A stretch of 53,208 nucleotides of DNA from positions 1 through 53,208 of the forward strand of contig JAGCZO010000157.1 of the NCBI GenBank assembly GCA_017959965.1, given 5' to 3'. A model generated the notes under the pieces. That model had not been told where the DNA came from. It saw only the letters and a list, made by a program, of their open reading frames with translations, and made no database searches. Both the position numbers and the translations under genes were made by a program. This DNA comes from Clostridia bacterium. Its GTDB lineage: Bacteria > Bacillota > Clostridia > UBA1212. Positions 32,059 to 41,294 of this stretch are shown in pieces. Position 1 is the first letter of the stretch, and each line of letters begins with the position of its first letter.

Positions 32059-33414
32059 TTATTTAAGAAAATCCCGGAACCAGGCGGCGCTGTCCTTTTC
32101 TATATAACCGTCTCCTTCTTTTCTCATGAGACCGAAACGGTAGCCGTAGCCTGCGGTCCACTCGAAATTGTCAAGGAGAGTCCAGGCAAAATATCCTCTC
32201 ACGTCCGCCCCTTCGTCAACGGCCTTTTTCAGCCACTCGAGGAAGCCTTTATAATAGCGGACTCTGGTGGGATCATGGATCACGGGCCTGCCGTTTTCCG
32301 TTTCGATCCTTTCGTTCAGTCCGAAGGTGCCGTTCTCAGTGATAAAAATGGGCAGATCGCCGGTGAAATTGGATCTGACGTTGGCGAGGGCGTCGTATAT
32401 CGCTTTTGGGTAGTACTCCTGGCCGTTGTCCATGAAGTTGCCGCCTCTGTGTTCGATCTCGTCCCGCGCTGCGGAGGGGTCTGAACTGTCGACGACCCGG
32501 TTGTAGCAGTTGAGACCAAAGAAATCCAGGGACTCGCATATGCTCTCCATATCTCCGGGCTGAATGTCGGGCATGGACCCGGTCTCCTCCATGTAGCGGA
32601 GAAGAGGCTCGCGGTAGAAGCCCTTGAAGATGGGACTCATGTAGGATCTGTAGGTCTTTTCGTTCTCCAGCTCCGCGATCCGGATATCACCGGGATCGTC
32701 CTTCCTTGCGGGGTGGTGGTGCCAGACGTCGACGACAATGCCAATGTTCGGATGGTCAAGCCCGAACTCCTTTTTGGGTCCGCAAACGTCCCTGAAGCGT
32801 CTCACAGCCTCGCCGTGGGCAAGGAGAAGATTGTGATTGGCCTGTCTGCCGCATTTTTCGCCTTTTCTGCCGGGGGCGAAGGCCCCAAGACTGTAGCCGA
32901 CGTACGTGGCGATTGGCTCGTTGAAGGTGGCGAAGAGGGGGATCTCATCCTTGAAGGTCCTGAAGATCAGCTCCGCGTAGTCCCCGAACCAGCCGGCAAT
33001 GTCCCTGGTGAGAAAACCGCCCCGGCACTCCAGCTCGAAGGGAAGGTCCCAATGGTAAAGAGTGGCGTTCGGCGTGATCCCCAGCTCCAGCATCTTGTCG
33101 ACAACGCGCCTGTAGAAGTCGAGACCGGCCTGATTCACCCTTCCGAAGCCGTCGGGGAGGATCCTTGCCCAGGAGAAGGAAAATCTGTGAGCGTTGAAGC
33201 CAAGGGACTTCATGAGCTCAAGCTGCTCCGGATACTTGCGGTAGTAGTCGCAGGCAACGTCCGGCGTGTCGTTGTTCCCTATTTTTCCGGGAATACGTGA
33301 AAACACGTCCCATATATTCAGGCCCTTGCCGTCCTCAAAAGCCGCGCCTTCGATCTGTGCCGCGGAGGTGGCAATTCCCCACAAAAAGTCTTCGGGAAAA
33401 TCCTTTCTGTTCAT
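32059..33414 (-). CDS. Family 1 beta-glycosidase (beta-glucosidase-like)
   Basis: The 451-residue protein is a full-length GH1 enzyme without a signal peptide, thus cytosolic. It starts with FPEDFLWGIATSAAQIEGA. The acid/base glutamate lies in TFNEP (Glu166) and the nucleophile in ITENG (Glu360). HRFSFSWARILPDG and LYHWDLPFELE are also typical. GH1 enzymes hydrolyse beta-glucosides, beta-galactosides or beta-mannosides; the specificity here is open. AAAGGAT precedes the ATG. It follows the SGNH hydrolase gene by 55 bases on the same strand, suggesting joint action on imported oligosaccharides. Confidence 0.92.
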   Translation of the reverse strand: MNRKDFPEDFLWGIATSAAQIEGAAFEDGKGLNIWDVFSRIPGKIGNNDTPDVACDYYRKYPEQLELMKSLGFNAHRFSFSWARILPDGFGRVNQAGLDFYRRVVDKMLELGITPNATLYHWDLPFELECRGGFLTRDIAGWFGDYAELIFRTFKDEIPLFATFNEPIATYVGYSLGAFAPGRKGEKCGRQANHNLLLAHGEAVRRFRDVCGPKKEFGLDHPNIGIVVDVWHHHPARKDDPGDIRIAELENEKTYRSYMSPIFKGFYREPLLRYMEETGSMPDIQPGDMESICESLDFFGLNCYNRVVDSSDPSAARDEIEHRGGNFMDNGQEYYPKAIYDALANVRSNFTGDLPIFITENGTFGLNERIETENGRPVIHDPTRVRYYKGFLEWLKKAVDEGADVRGYFAWTLLDNFEWTAGYGYRFGLMRKEGDGYIEKDSAAWFRDFLK

Positions 33415-33469
33415 TCTTCGATCCTTTCGGTCAGGGCGGAGCCCCGGTCAAAACCTTAATAGGCAGCCT

Positions 33470-34639
33470 TTATTCGCCTGTCACGGTGGCGTAGACCACC
33501 TGGGCGTAAACTCTCGACATGAAGTCGTTGGGGTGGTTGATATTGTTTCCCGTGTAGTCCCGGAATCTCTTGGTCTCCAGCATGGAGAGACTCATGGCGG
33601 TCATCTGTCCAACGGCAATGTGTTTACCGAGAGCGGTGTATTCCTGCGCCAGCTCAAAGAAAACGCCTTCGAACAGATACTGATTGCCGTACCAGCCGTT
33701 CACCGCCTCGTTGTTGGGCACCATCGTTGCGAGAAGAAGCATCTCCACGTCGGGGACCATACCGTATACCGCTTCAATGGCGGCCTTCTGGAGCTCCTTT
33801 TCCGTCTCAAGGGAGTTCCCCGCGTCATTCATGCCAAAGGCAAGGAGCATAAAGTCGCAGCCGTATTTTTCTATGAACGGCTTGACGTAGGTGTCGAATT
33901 TCTCCACGCCGTCGTTGATCCTCCAGCCGCCGACGGCGGGGTTGATATAAGTGATCGTACCTCTTGTGCCGAAGACCGCCGGTTCCTCCGGGACCGCGTT
34001 GGTGCCGGGAAGATCCACCGATACGTATTTGACGGTGTAGCCGTACTTTTTGGCGAGGTAGTGGGTGAACATCCTGGGCCAGATGGGAGTGTGGGGCTCA
34101 AGGCCCAGCATTCCCGTTGCGGAGGCTCCGAAGGTGATGCTGTCGCCGTAGAACAGGAGGGTGACGTCTTTCCCCGCGTCAAGCTTTTTGAGAAGCCTTG
34201 CGAATTTCGCGCTTTCGTCATTGGGGATGAACAGCTTCCTGCCGCTTGAATGGGCGTAGGTCACGAACACCTGATATTTGCAGATGAGCTCGCTGAAATA
34301 GATGCTTTTTTCTTCGCCTCTGTCCATGACTTTGATCTGGAAGGGAAATTCCTTGTTATCCGAAAAATACAGCTCCTCAGGGATAAAACTGATCGTCGAA
34401 TCCTCCGTCAGCTCGACCTTGCCGTCCACCAGGTTGTAGTCTTTTCCTTCTTTGTATTCGGTCTTCAGGTCAAAGGAGCGGATCGAGATGATCCTGTCCG
34501 CGGGGTAAAGCAGGGGAGCCTTGTCGCCCCGGCCCACGAACATGACAGATTCGTTGTAGACGTAGGGGCCTTTCCAGACAGGCGCCATCCAGGTTTCGAT
34601 GTCGTACTTGTCAAGTACGGGTTTTCCGGTAATACTCAT
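33470..34639 (-). CDS. SGNH/GDSL family hydrolase (probable carbohydrate esterase)
   Basis: The 389-residue protein lacks a signal peptide. An N-terminal beta-rich part (about 1-140) precedes an SGNH domain: block I FYGDSITFGAS with the catalytic Ser near residue 166, GTRGTITYINPAVGGW (block II glycine), FGMNDAGNS (block III Asn), and the Asp-x-x-His equivalent NNINHPNDF near 372 with the catalytic His. It probably removes acetyl or other acyl groups from oligosaccharides before the co-encoded GH1 enzyme acts. AAAGGATA precedes the ATG. It is the first gene of the minus-strand pair, divergent from the plus-strand lipid-anchored enzyme gene. Confidence 0.8.
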   Translation of the reverse strand: MSITGKPVLDKYDIETWMAPVWKGPYVYNESVMFVGRGDKAPLLYPADRIISIRSFDLKTEYKEGKDYNLVDGKVELTEDSTISFIPEELYFSDNKEFPFQIKVMDRGEEKSIYFSELICKYQVFVTYAHSSGRKLFIPNDESAKFARLLKKLDAGKDVTLLFYGDSITFGASATGMLGLEPHTPIWPRMFTHYLAKKYGYTVKYVSVDLPGTNAVPEEPAVFGTRGTITYINPAVGGWRINDGVEKFDTYVKPFIEKYGCDFMLLAFGMNDAGNSLETEKELQKAAIEAVYGMVPDVEMLLLATMVPNNEAVNGWYGNQYLFEGVFFELAQEYTALGKHIAVGQMTAMSLSMLETKRFRDYTGNNINHPNDFMSRVYAQVVYATVTGE

Positions 34640-34765
34640 AACAAATATCCTTTCAGATCGCTATATTAATTGCGCAAAACCGGGACCCGGAATGCGCCAA
34701 TGCTATATGCGGGATTTTAGTATTGAAAGGGGGAAAAGTCAAGGTGCGGATGATGCAGTGGGAAT

Positions 34766-34813
34766 GACGCGCCTGGCGGCGCAATGCTAATGGACGCGCC
34801 TGGCGGCGCAATG
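34766..34813. repeat. Tandem 21-base repeat in the 317-base gap between divergent genes
   Basis: Two identical 21-base units (34766-34786 and 34793-34813) have a period of 27. Each contains the small hairpin GCGCC-TGGC-GGCGC and ends in GCGGCGCAATG, the 11-mer also present at 25124-25134. The repeat sits just upstream of the promoter at 34842. Besides these repeats and that promoter, the 34640-34956 gap shows nothing I recognise. Confidence 0.6.
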
Positions 34814-34841
34814 ATGCACTTTTAACACATGCGTCAAAATA

Positions 34842-34870
34842 TTGGCGCGGACACGTTTTTTTGATATAAT
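34842..34870 (+). promoter_or_regulatory. Predicted sigma-A promoter of the lipid-anchored GH99-like gene
   Basis: TTGGCG (34842-34847) and TATAAT (34865-34870) are exactly 17 bases apart. The tandem repeat ends 28 bases upstream of the -35 box, a plausible activator position. Confidence 0.6.
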
Positions 34871-34956
34871 AAAGCCAAACGACCGGAAACGGCGCCGTGG
34901 GTGCGCCGTGAAGATAAGATCACCGGAAAGATTCCGGGGAAAAACGGAGAACTGTG

Positions 34957-36810
34957 ATGACCCATTCGGAAAATTCTTCAACGCAAGGCTTTAAGTCAAT
35001 GAGACAAAACCGCACGTCCGCGTTTGCCAAGGCCCTCGCCTTGCTGGCAGCGGCTGTCGCAGTAATACTTTTGGCGTCGGGGTGCAGCACGGGCCCCGTT
35101 GAAACGTCCGACGAATACGTCAACACCTCCGAGGCGAGGAACAGTGTGACCTTCGCGGTGGACGACCTTGGCAGGAAGACCGTCACGGGGAAGGACGCTC
35201 CGGAAGCCCGGGAGGGTAAATACGTCGGCATTTTCTATTTTCTCTGGCTGGGCGAGCACGGCCTCAGCGGTCCCTACGACAACAGCGTCATCGAGAAGAC
35301 CCTCGGGTCCACTGCGTCGGAAAAGAACTGGATCGACGCCGGCGGCGGAAAGGAGAGGGCTCACCATTTTTGGGGCAAGCCTCTCTTCGACTACTACGTT
35401 TCATCCGATAAATGGGTCACCAGGAAGCACATCCAGATGCTTACGGACGCGGGAATTGACTTCGTGGTCTTCGACACCACGAACTCGGTTACGTACATTG
35501 ACAACGCGCTGAACTTCATTGCCATTGCCCACGAGTACAACCAGGCGGGGTTCAAAGCGCCCCAGGTGGTCTTCTACACCAACACCCGCTCCGGACAGAC
35601 CATGGAGGAGATCTACCGCAAGATTTACATGAAACACCGGGGCTTTTCCGACACCTGGTTCTGCCGCGACGGAAAGCCTCTGATCATCGGAGACAAATAT
35701 GACTCCGGACTTAGCGACGAGGCGTCGGCTTTCTTTACGTTCAAAGCCAATCAGTGGCCGAACGAGGACAAAAAGGACAACGGATTTCCCTGGATGGAAT
35801 TCAGCAGGCTCCTTTCGGATTACGCCGTCTACGGCGAACGGGGACGCAAAGAGATCGTGAACGTTTCGGCGGCACAGCACTGCAACACCATCAGGTTCAG
35901 CGCCACGGCCTGGTACGGCGGTTCGGATCACACCAGAAGCTGGCACGACGGGGCCATCGACACCTCGCCGGACGCGTATCTTTACGGTTACAACATTGCC
36001 GAGCAGTACGAGTGGGCACTCAAAATGGACCCTGAGATAGTGTTTATCACGGGCTGGAACGAGTGGGTCGCCCAGAGACAGCCGGGAAGCGCAGACCAGC
36101 CTGTGGTGTTCGTCGACTGCTGCGACACCGAGTGCAGCCGAGACATCGAACCCATGGAGGGCGGCTTCTTCGACAACTACTACATGCAGATGATATCCTT
36201 CGTCAGAAAATTCAAGGGCGTTGACGCGGACACCTCCGCCGTCAGGAAGACCATAAGCATCGACGGAGGGTTTGCCCAGTGGAACGACGTGGCGGCGTAT
36301 TACGTTGACTACGAGAACGATACGGTGAACCGGGACTGGTACATCTTCGGATCCACTGAAATACAGAACACCACCGGAAGAAACGATATCGTTGAAATGA
36401 AGGTCTGCGAGGATACGCAATACGTCTATTTCTTCGTAAAAACCGCCAATGACATCACCGAGCCCTCAGAGGACTGGATGAGGCTCTACATCGGCACCTA
36501 CGGAAAGGGCCGCGGCGGCTACGACTACTGCGTCAACTACAAAGCACCCGACAAGGAAGGAAAGCTCCACGTCGGAAAGATCGCTCCCGGCACGGGCGAC
36601 TACAGCTTCACGGAGGCCGGCGAGGCAGATTACAGGATCAAGGACAACATGATGATGCTCAGGGTCAGAAAGAGCACCATTGGCGTGTTCATAAACGCAA
36701 ATATTATATTCAAGTGGGCCGACAACTGCGGCGACAACGTTGAAGGCTTCTACAAAAACGGCGACGCCGCTCCCATCGGAAGGGCGGGGTACTGCTACGG
36801 TAACAGATGA
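34957..36810 (+). CDS. Lipid-anchored GH99/WbsX-like enzyme with CBM9-like domain
   Basis: The ATG at 34957 lies 7 bases from GGAG and follows an in-frame GTG. The 617-residue protein has a basic n-region, a hydrophobic segment and lipobox LASGC (Cys43). The barrel (about 60-420) carries GIFYFLWLGEHG (91-102), FWGKPLFDYY, MLTDAGIDFVVFDTTN and ITGWNEW (364-370; Glu369). A CBM9-like domain (about 430-617) starts at ISIDGGFAQWNDV. No beta-sandwich module precedes the barrel, so it is the smallest of the four paralogues. It would sit on the outer membrane face. The next paralogue follows 51 bases downstream and shares FWGKP and SRDIEPMEGG with it. Confidence 0.72.
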   Translation: MTHSENSSTQGFKSMRQNRTSAFAKALALLAAAVAVILLASGCSTGPVETSDEYVNTSEARNSVTFAVDDLGRKTVTGKDAPEAREGKYVGIFYFLWLGEHGLSGPYDNSVIEKTLGSTASEKNWIDAGGGKERAHHFWGKPLFDYYVSSDKWVTRKHIQMLTDAGIDFVVFDTTNSVTYIDNALNFIAIAHEYNQAGFKAPQVVFYTNTRSGQTMEEIYRKIYMKHRGFSDTWFCRDGKPLIIGDKYDSGLSDEASAFFTFKANQWPNEDKKDNGFPWMEFSRLLSDYAVYGERGRKEIVNVSAAQHCNTIRFSATAWYGGSDHTRSWHDGAIDTSPDAYLYGYNIAEQYEWALKMDPEIVFITGWNEWVAQRQPGSADQPVVFVDCCDTECSRDIEPMEGGFFDNYYMQMISFVRKFKGVDADTSAVRKTISIDGGFAQWNDVAAYYVDYENDTVNRDWYIFGSTEIQNTTGRNDIVEMKVCEDTQYVYFFVKTANDITEPSEDWMRLYIGTYGKGRGGYDYCVNYKAPDKEGKLHVGKIAPGTGDYSFTEAGEADYRIKDNMMMLRVRKSTIGVFINANIIFKWADNCGDNVEGFYKNGDAAPIGRAGYCYGNR

Positions 36811-36861
36811 CCGTTCCGCGGAACAGGACGCTTGTTTACAAACGGTAAGGAGAAACGACCT

Positions 36862-39291
36862 ATGAAAAAAATGCTGACGTTCATACTTATATTGGCGATG
36901 ATGCTGTCAATTCTTCCGGCGGGGAATATCGTATCCTTCGGAGATACCGCTCCCCATTACGAGCTGACAGCCGGAAAAGCCTATCCCGGCGGTTCTGTGG
37001 AGCTGACCATTTCGATCGCGAACAATCCCGGGGTCATTTCCCTGAGAAACTCGGTCACGTTCAATATGGACATTTTTACCCTTGAGTCCGTGGAGGATCT
37101 GGGGCTTCTGAACGGATTTACGACTCCCGCGCCGAAAAAGGTGTCCCCTTATACGCTGAGATGGGCGGACGCATTGGCGACGGAGAACAATTTCGCGAAC
37201 GGGGACCTGATCAAGGTCACGTTTACCGTAAATGAAAACGCGGCGCCCGGGAAATATGCCGTGACCGCGGCTCACCTTGAAGCCAGAAACGCAGGAGGAG
37301 AAAAGATCTACTTCACCGCCGCCACTACTGAGATCGAGATCCTTAAACCTCTCAAGGGCGACGCAGACGGCGACGGCGAGATCACGGACTGGGACGCAAT
37401 AATATTTAACAGGTACCTTGCGGGCTGGGAGGTCGAAATAGATCTTTCGGGGCTTGACATTGACGGCGACGGAGAGGTGACCGACTGGGATGCGATCATA
37501 CTGAGCCGCTATCTGGCGGGCTGGCAGATCGAACTGAACCCCGAGGAGACTCCCGTACCCACCCCTGAGTACACCGAAGAATACGTCAATACCGCGACCT
37601 ACAAGAACACGTACTCGATAGGCATCGACGACCTCGACAGAAAGCTTTATACCAGCGAGGCTCCGGCGATGAGAGAGAACCGCCAGGTGGGAATATTCTA
37701 CTTCCTCTGGATCGGCTATCACAGCAGCACTCTGTACGACAACTCAGTTATAGTGGCGAACGATCCCAACGCGATAAAGTCCGTTGACAACTGGATCGCT
37801 GCGGGCGGCGGCGGAGAGCAGGCTTTCCACTTCTGGGGCAAGCCCATGTTCGGCTATTATCCTTCAAACGAAAAGTGGGTCATGAGGAAACACGTTCAGA
37901 TGCTGACAGACGCAGGTATTGATTTTCTGTGCTTCGACGCCACCAATGCCTACACTTATTCTTCCAACGCTCTCAGCCTTATGAAGGTGCTGGAGGAATA
38001 CAGAGTTCAGGGCTGGAGAGTTCCCAAGGTGTGCTTCTACACAAACTCCAGTTCCGGAAAAACCATCAACACGATCTACAACGAGATATACAAGGCGCAC
38101 CCTGAGTATCAGAATCTTTGGTATTACTGGGACGGCAAGCCCATGATCGTCGGCGTTGCAGCTGACAGTGACCTTTCCGCTGAGGCCAAAAACTTCTTCA
38201 GAATAAAAGCAAGCGTCTGGCCCAACTCGGGCAGAACGGACGACGGCTTCCCGTGGATGGAATTCGGCAGGCTTCTTACGAACAATGCGGTCTACGGTCT
38301 CAACGGACGCAAGGAGGTCGTGAACGTTTCGGTGGCCCAGCATAGCTCCACCTGCACCTTCAGTCTGACGGCCTGGTACGGCTCCAACGACAGGACCCGC
38401 AGCTGGCACTCCGGCAAGAACGAAAAGGGTGCCGACGCATATCTCCACGGCTACAATTTCGCGGAGCAGTTCGAATGGGCCCTCAGAGTGGATCCGGAGA
38501 TGATCTTTATCACCGGCTGGAACGAGTGGATCGCCCAGCGTCAGCCACCGAGAAACTCGAGAGAACAGATCATATTCGTTGACAACGCCAGCGCCAACTG
38601 CAGCCGCGACATAGAGCCGATGGAAGGCGGATACGGCGACAACTACTACATGCAGATGATATCCTTCATCCGCCGCTACAAGGGCCTTGACGATGCGGGC
38701 GGAAGCTCGAAAAGGACCGTTGACCTGGAGAACGGATTTGCCCAGTGGAACGACGTTGAGTCTTACTACAAGGACTACGAGGGCGACGCCGTAAGGAGGG
38801 CCAACTCCACCTTTGAGAGAAAGGTGGACTACACGAACCGCAACGACATCACCGAAATGAAGGTGTGCGAGGACGACGGAAACGTCTATTTCTTCGTGAA
38901 AACCAAAGCCGATATCACGGACCCCGCCGCCAACGATTTCTCGCAGACCGGCTGGATGACCTTGTATATATCCACCGACCTGGACAAGGGCTGGAAGGGC
39001 GCGAACTACGTGGTCAATTTTGAGGCGCCATCAGACGGCAGGACCTCCATCGCCACATTGGCGAATTCCGACACCTTCACACCCATCAAGAGCGGCGAGG
39101 TGTCATACAGACTGTACGAGGACATGCTTATGATATCCATACCGAAGTCGATGATAGGCATCTCCGGCAAAGCCAGGCTGGGCTTCAGGTGGTCCGACAA
39201 CAACACCTGGGGAGACGTTTTCAGCTTCTACAAGAACGGCGACTCCGCGCCCATCGGCAGAAATTTCTACACCTACGGGTATGCGGACTGA
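36862..39291 (+). CDS. Secreted cohesin-dockerin-GH99/WbsX-like-CBM9-like enzyme
   Basis: The start is the ATG at 36862, 9 bases after AAGGAG, giving 809 residues. Order: signal peptide (about 1-27); cohesin-like sandwich (about 32-158; AYPGGSVELTISIANNPG, LRWADA, FTVNENAAPGKYAV); type I dockerin (165-226; loops DADGDGEITDWD and DIDGDGEVTDWD); Pro/Thr linker; barrel (about 240-610; GIFYFLWIGYHS, LTDAGIDFLCFDATN, ITGWNEW with Glu555); and CBM9-like domain (615-809). Cohesin and dockerin in one enzyme is unusual, since they normally sit on scaffold and enzyme respectively. It may both dock and present a docking site. Its dockerin matches that of the 13624-14958 protein. The cohesin call rests on motif order only. 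Confidence 0.72.
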   Translation: MKKMLTFILILAMMLSILPAGNIVSFGDTAPHYELTAGKAYPGGSVELTISIANNPGVISLRNSVTFNMDIFTLESVEDLGLLNGFTTPAPKKVSPYTLRWADALATENNFANGDLIKVTFTVNENAAPGKYAVTAAHLEARNAGGEKIYFTAATTEIEILKPLKGDADGDGEITDWDAIIFNRYLAGWEVEIDLSGLDIDGDGEVTDWDAIILSRYLAGWQIELNPEETPVPTPEYTEEYVNTATYKNTYSIGIDDLDRKLYTSEAPAMRENRQVGIFYFLWIGYHSSTLYDNSVIVANDPNAIKSVDNWIAAGGGGEQAFHFWGKPMFGYYPSNEKWVMRKHVQMLTDAGIDFLCFDATNAYTYSSNALSLMKVLEEYRVQGWRVPKVCFYTNSSSGKTINTIYNEIYKAHPEYQNLWYYWDGKPMIVGVAADSDLSAEAKNFFRIKASVWPNSGRTDDGFPWMEFGRLLTNNAVYGLNGRKEVVNVSVAQHSSTCTFSLTAWYGSNDRTRSWHSGKNEKGADAYLHGYNFAEQFEWALRVDPEMIFITGWNEWIAQRQPPRNSREQIIFVDNASANCSRDIEPMEGGYGDNYYMQMISFIRRYKGLDDAGGSSKRTVDLENGFAQWNDVESYYKDYEGDAVRRANSTFERKVDYTNRNDITEMKVCEDDGNVYFFVKTKADITDPAANDFSQTGWMTLYISTDLDKGWKGANYVVNFEAPSDGRTSIATLANSDTFTPIKSGEVSYRLYEDMLMISIPKSMIGISGKARLGFRWSDNNTWGDVFSFYKNGDSAPIGRNFYTYGYAD

Positions 39292-39314
39292 CGTTGCAGT
39301 CCGGACAGGAAGAG

Positions 39315-39362
39315 ATAACTGCGGTAAGATATAACTGCGACAGGAAATAACGGCGGTAAAGG
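39315..39362. repeat. Three copies of a 16-base unit before the GH127 gene
   Basis: ATAACTGCGG, ATAACTGCGA and ATAACGGCGG start at 39315, 39331 and 39347, a strict 16-base period. They lie between the dockerin-enzyme stop and the GH127 ATG at 39393, and could be a small expanded repeat or regulator sites. Confidence 0.5.
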
Positions 39363-39392
39363 GCACATTGGCGGAAGACGGAAGGAAGGTCC

Positions 39393-41279
39393 ATGGAGAA
39401 GGTTAGATTTAACGACGTAAAGATCACAGGCGGCTTCTGGCGGAAGCGGATCGATCTTGTCAGAAATACAACGCTTAAAGCGGTGTACGACAGATTTTCG
39501 GATACCGGCCGCTTTGCCGCTTTCCGCTGCGACTGGAAGGAAGGCATGCCCAACAAGCCCCACTACTTCTGGGATTCCGACGTGGCAAAATGGATAGAAG
39601 GCGCCGCTTATCTCCTGCAGGAGAAAAGAGATCCCGAGCTGGAGGCGATCGTTGACGGTATTGTCGACAATATAGAGAAAAACCAGTGGGAGGACGGCTA
39701 CTTCAACATTTACTATACGCTTTTCGCCAAAGACAGACGCTTCACCCGCAGGGATGAGCACGAGCTGTACTGCGCGGGCCATCTGATGGAGGCAGCGGTG
39801 GCCTACGCTGAGGCAACGGGGAAAAAAAAGTTCCTCGACTGCATGGTGAAGTACGCCGCATATATCGAAAAACGTTTCAAAACAGACTGCGACACGGGTT
39901 TTGTGACGCCGGGACACGAGGAGATCGAGCTTGCCCTGGTAAAGCTTTACGGTTTTACCGGCGATGAAAGGTGGCTCGAGCTTTCCCGATTTTTTATCGA
40001 CAAGAGAGGCGTCTCAGACGAGCAGCGCCCGGACTGGATGAAGCCGGAGTATAACCAAAGCCACCTGCCCGTAAGAGAGCAGAGGACCGCGGAGGGACAT
40101 TCCGTGAGAGCCTGTTATCTTTACAGCGGCATGGCGGATATTGCCCGGCTCACGGAGGACGGGGAGCTGAAGGAGGCGTGCAAGGCGATCTTTGACGACA
40201 TCACCCGCAAAAAGATGTACGTCACGGGAGGCATCGGTTCGTCCTCGGGCGGAGAGGCCTTCACGGTACCCTATGATCTGCCCAACATCATTTCCTATAC
40301 GGAGACCTGCGCCGCCATTGCCCTTGGGATGTTTGCAGGAAGGATGCAGCTTATCGAAGCCGACTCGAAATACGCGGACACCTTGGAAAGGATCATTTAC
40401 AACGGCTTTTTATCCTCTCTGTCCCTTGACGGAAGGTCGTTTTTCTACGAAAATCCCTTGGAAATACTTCCCTGCATGCACACAAGAGACGTGAGCATTA
40501 AAAATCCGGCGATCCATCTGCCGCCAATGAGAAGAAGCGAGGTCTTCGGCTGCTCCTGCTGCCCTCCGAACATCGTGAGGTTCATACCCTCCATTTCGGA
40601 CTATTTCTACACCGTGGACAACAGCGGAAATCTGCCCCTGATCTACATGCACCAGTTTGCCGAAAGCACCGCCAAAATACCTGCGGGCAAGGGCAGCGTC
40701 ACAATAAAACAGAAAACAAAATTCCCGGAGAACGGGAAGCTGGCGGTCACCGTGAAGGGCGGCAAGGCAATGCTTGCCGTAAGAATACCCTCCTGGAGCG
40801 ACGGCTTTAAGGTCTCTGACCTTTCCGGCGCGATATTCGTCAGGAAGGAAAAGGGCTACGCCTTTTTCAACGTCTCCGACGGCGCGGAGATCAAGCTGGA
40901 TCTCGGAATGAGAATAAGACTCGTGGAGGCAGACCCCTATGCAAGGTTTGACTGCGGCAGGGTCGCGGTCACCCGGGGGCCGGTAGTGTACTGCCTTGAA
41001 GGCTGCGACAACGGAGAGCCCCTGAGAGATATCAAAATAAAAGCCAAGTCGCTCAGGTACAAGGACGACGGCCCCGTAAGAGACGTCCCGTCAATCGTCT
41101 GCGAGGCGACGAGACGCTACGCGGATTCGTTTAAGAACGAACTGTACAAGGAAGCCGGGACTGCCGCAACGCTTGATTTTGAGGCGGTGTTCATACCCTA
41201 CTACGCCATGGCCAACAGAAAAGAGACCGAGATGCAGGTTTGGACCCTTGCCGAGGCCTCCGGCAAAAGACTCGGTTAA
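39393..41279 (+). CDS. GH127 family glycosidase (beta-L-arabinofuranosidase-like)
   Basis: The 628-residue protein has no signal peptide. It matches GH127 (HypBA1-type) enzymes, which use a zinc-bound Cys nucleophile. The two diagnostic clusters are present: SYTETCA (Glu304, Cys306) and GCSCCPPN (Cys389, Cys390), equivalent to the Glu/Cys/Cys/Cys zinc site, one Cys being the nucleophile. Other family phrases are HYFWDSDVAKWIEGA and QWEDGYFNIYY. Members remove terminal beta-L-arabinofuranose; specificity may differ. It would act on imported oligosaccharides. The nth gene follows 15 bases after its stop, so transcription probably continues. Confidence 0.9.
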   Translation: MEKVRFNDVKITGGFWRKRIDLVRNTTLKAVYDRFSDTGRFAAFRCDWKEGMPNKPHYFWDSDVAKWIEGAAYLLQEKRDPELEAIVDGIVDNIEKNQWEDGYFNIYYTLFAKDRRFTRRDEHELYCAGHLMEAAVAYAEATGKKKFLDCMVKYAAYIEKRFKTDCDTGFVTPGHEEIELALVKLYGFTGDERWLELSRFFIDKRGVSDEQRPDWMKPEYNQSHLPVREQRTAEGHSVRACYLYSGMADIARLTEDGELKEACKAIFDDITRKKMYVTGGIGSSSGGEAFTVPYDLPNIISYTETCAAIALGMFAGRMQLIEADSKYADTLERIIYNGFLSSLSLDGRSFFYENPLEILPCMHTRDVSIKNPAIHLPPMRRSEVFGCSCCPPNIVRFIPSISDYFYTVDNSGNLPLIYMHQFAESTAKIPAGKGSVTIKQKTKFPENGKLAVTVKGGKAMLAVRIPSWSDGFKVSDLSGAIFVRKEKGYAFFNVSDGAEIKLDLGMRIRLVEADPYARFDCGRVAVTRGPVVYCLEGCDNGEPLRDIKIKAKSLRYKDDGPVRDVPSIVCEATRRYADSFKNELYKEAGTAATLDFEAVFIPYYAMANRKETEMQVWTLAEASGKRLG

Positions 41280-41294
41280 GGAAGATCAGAAGAT

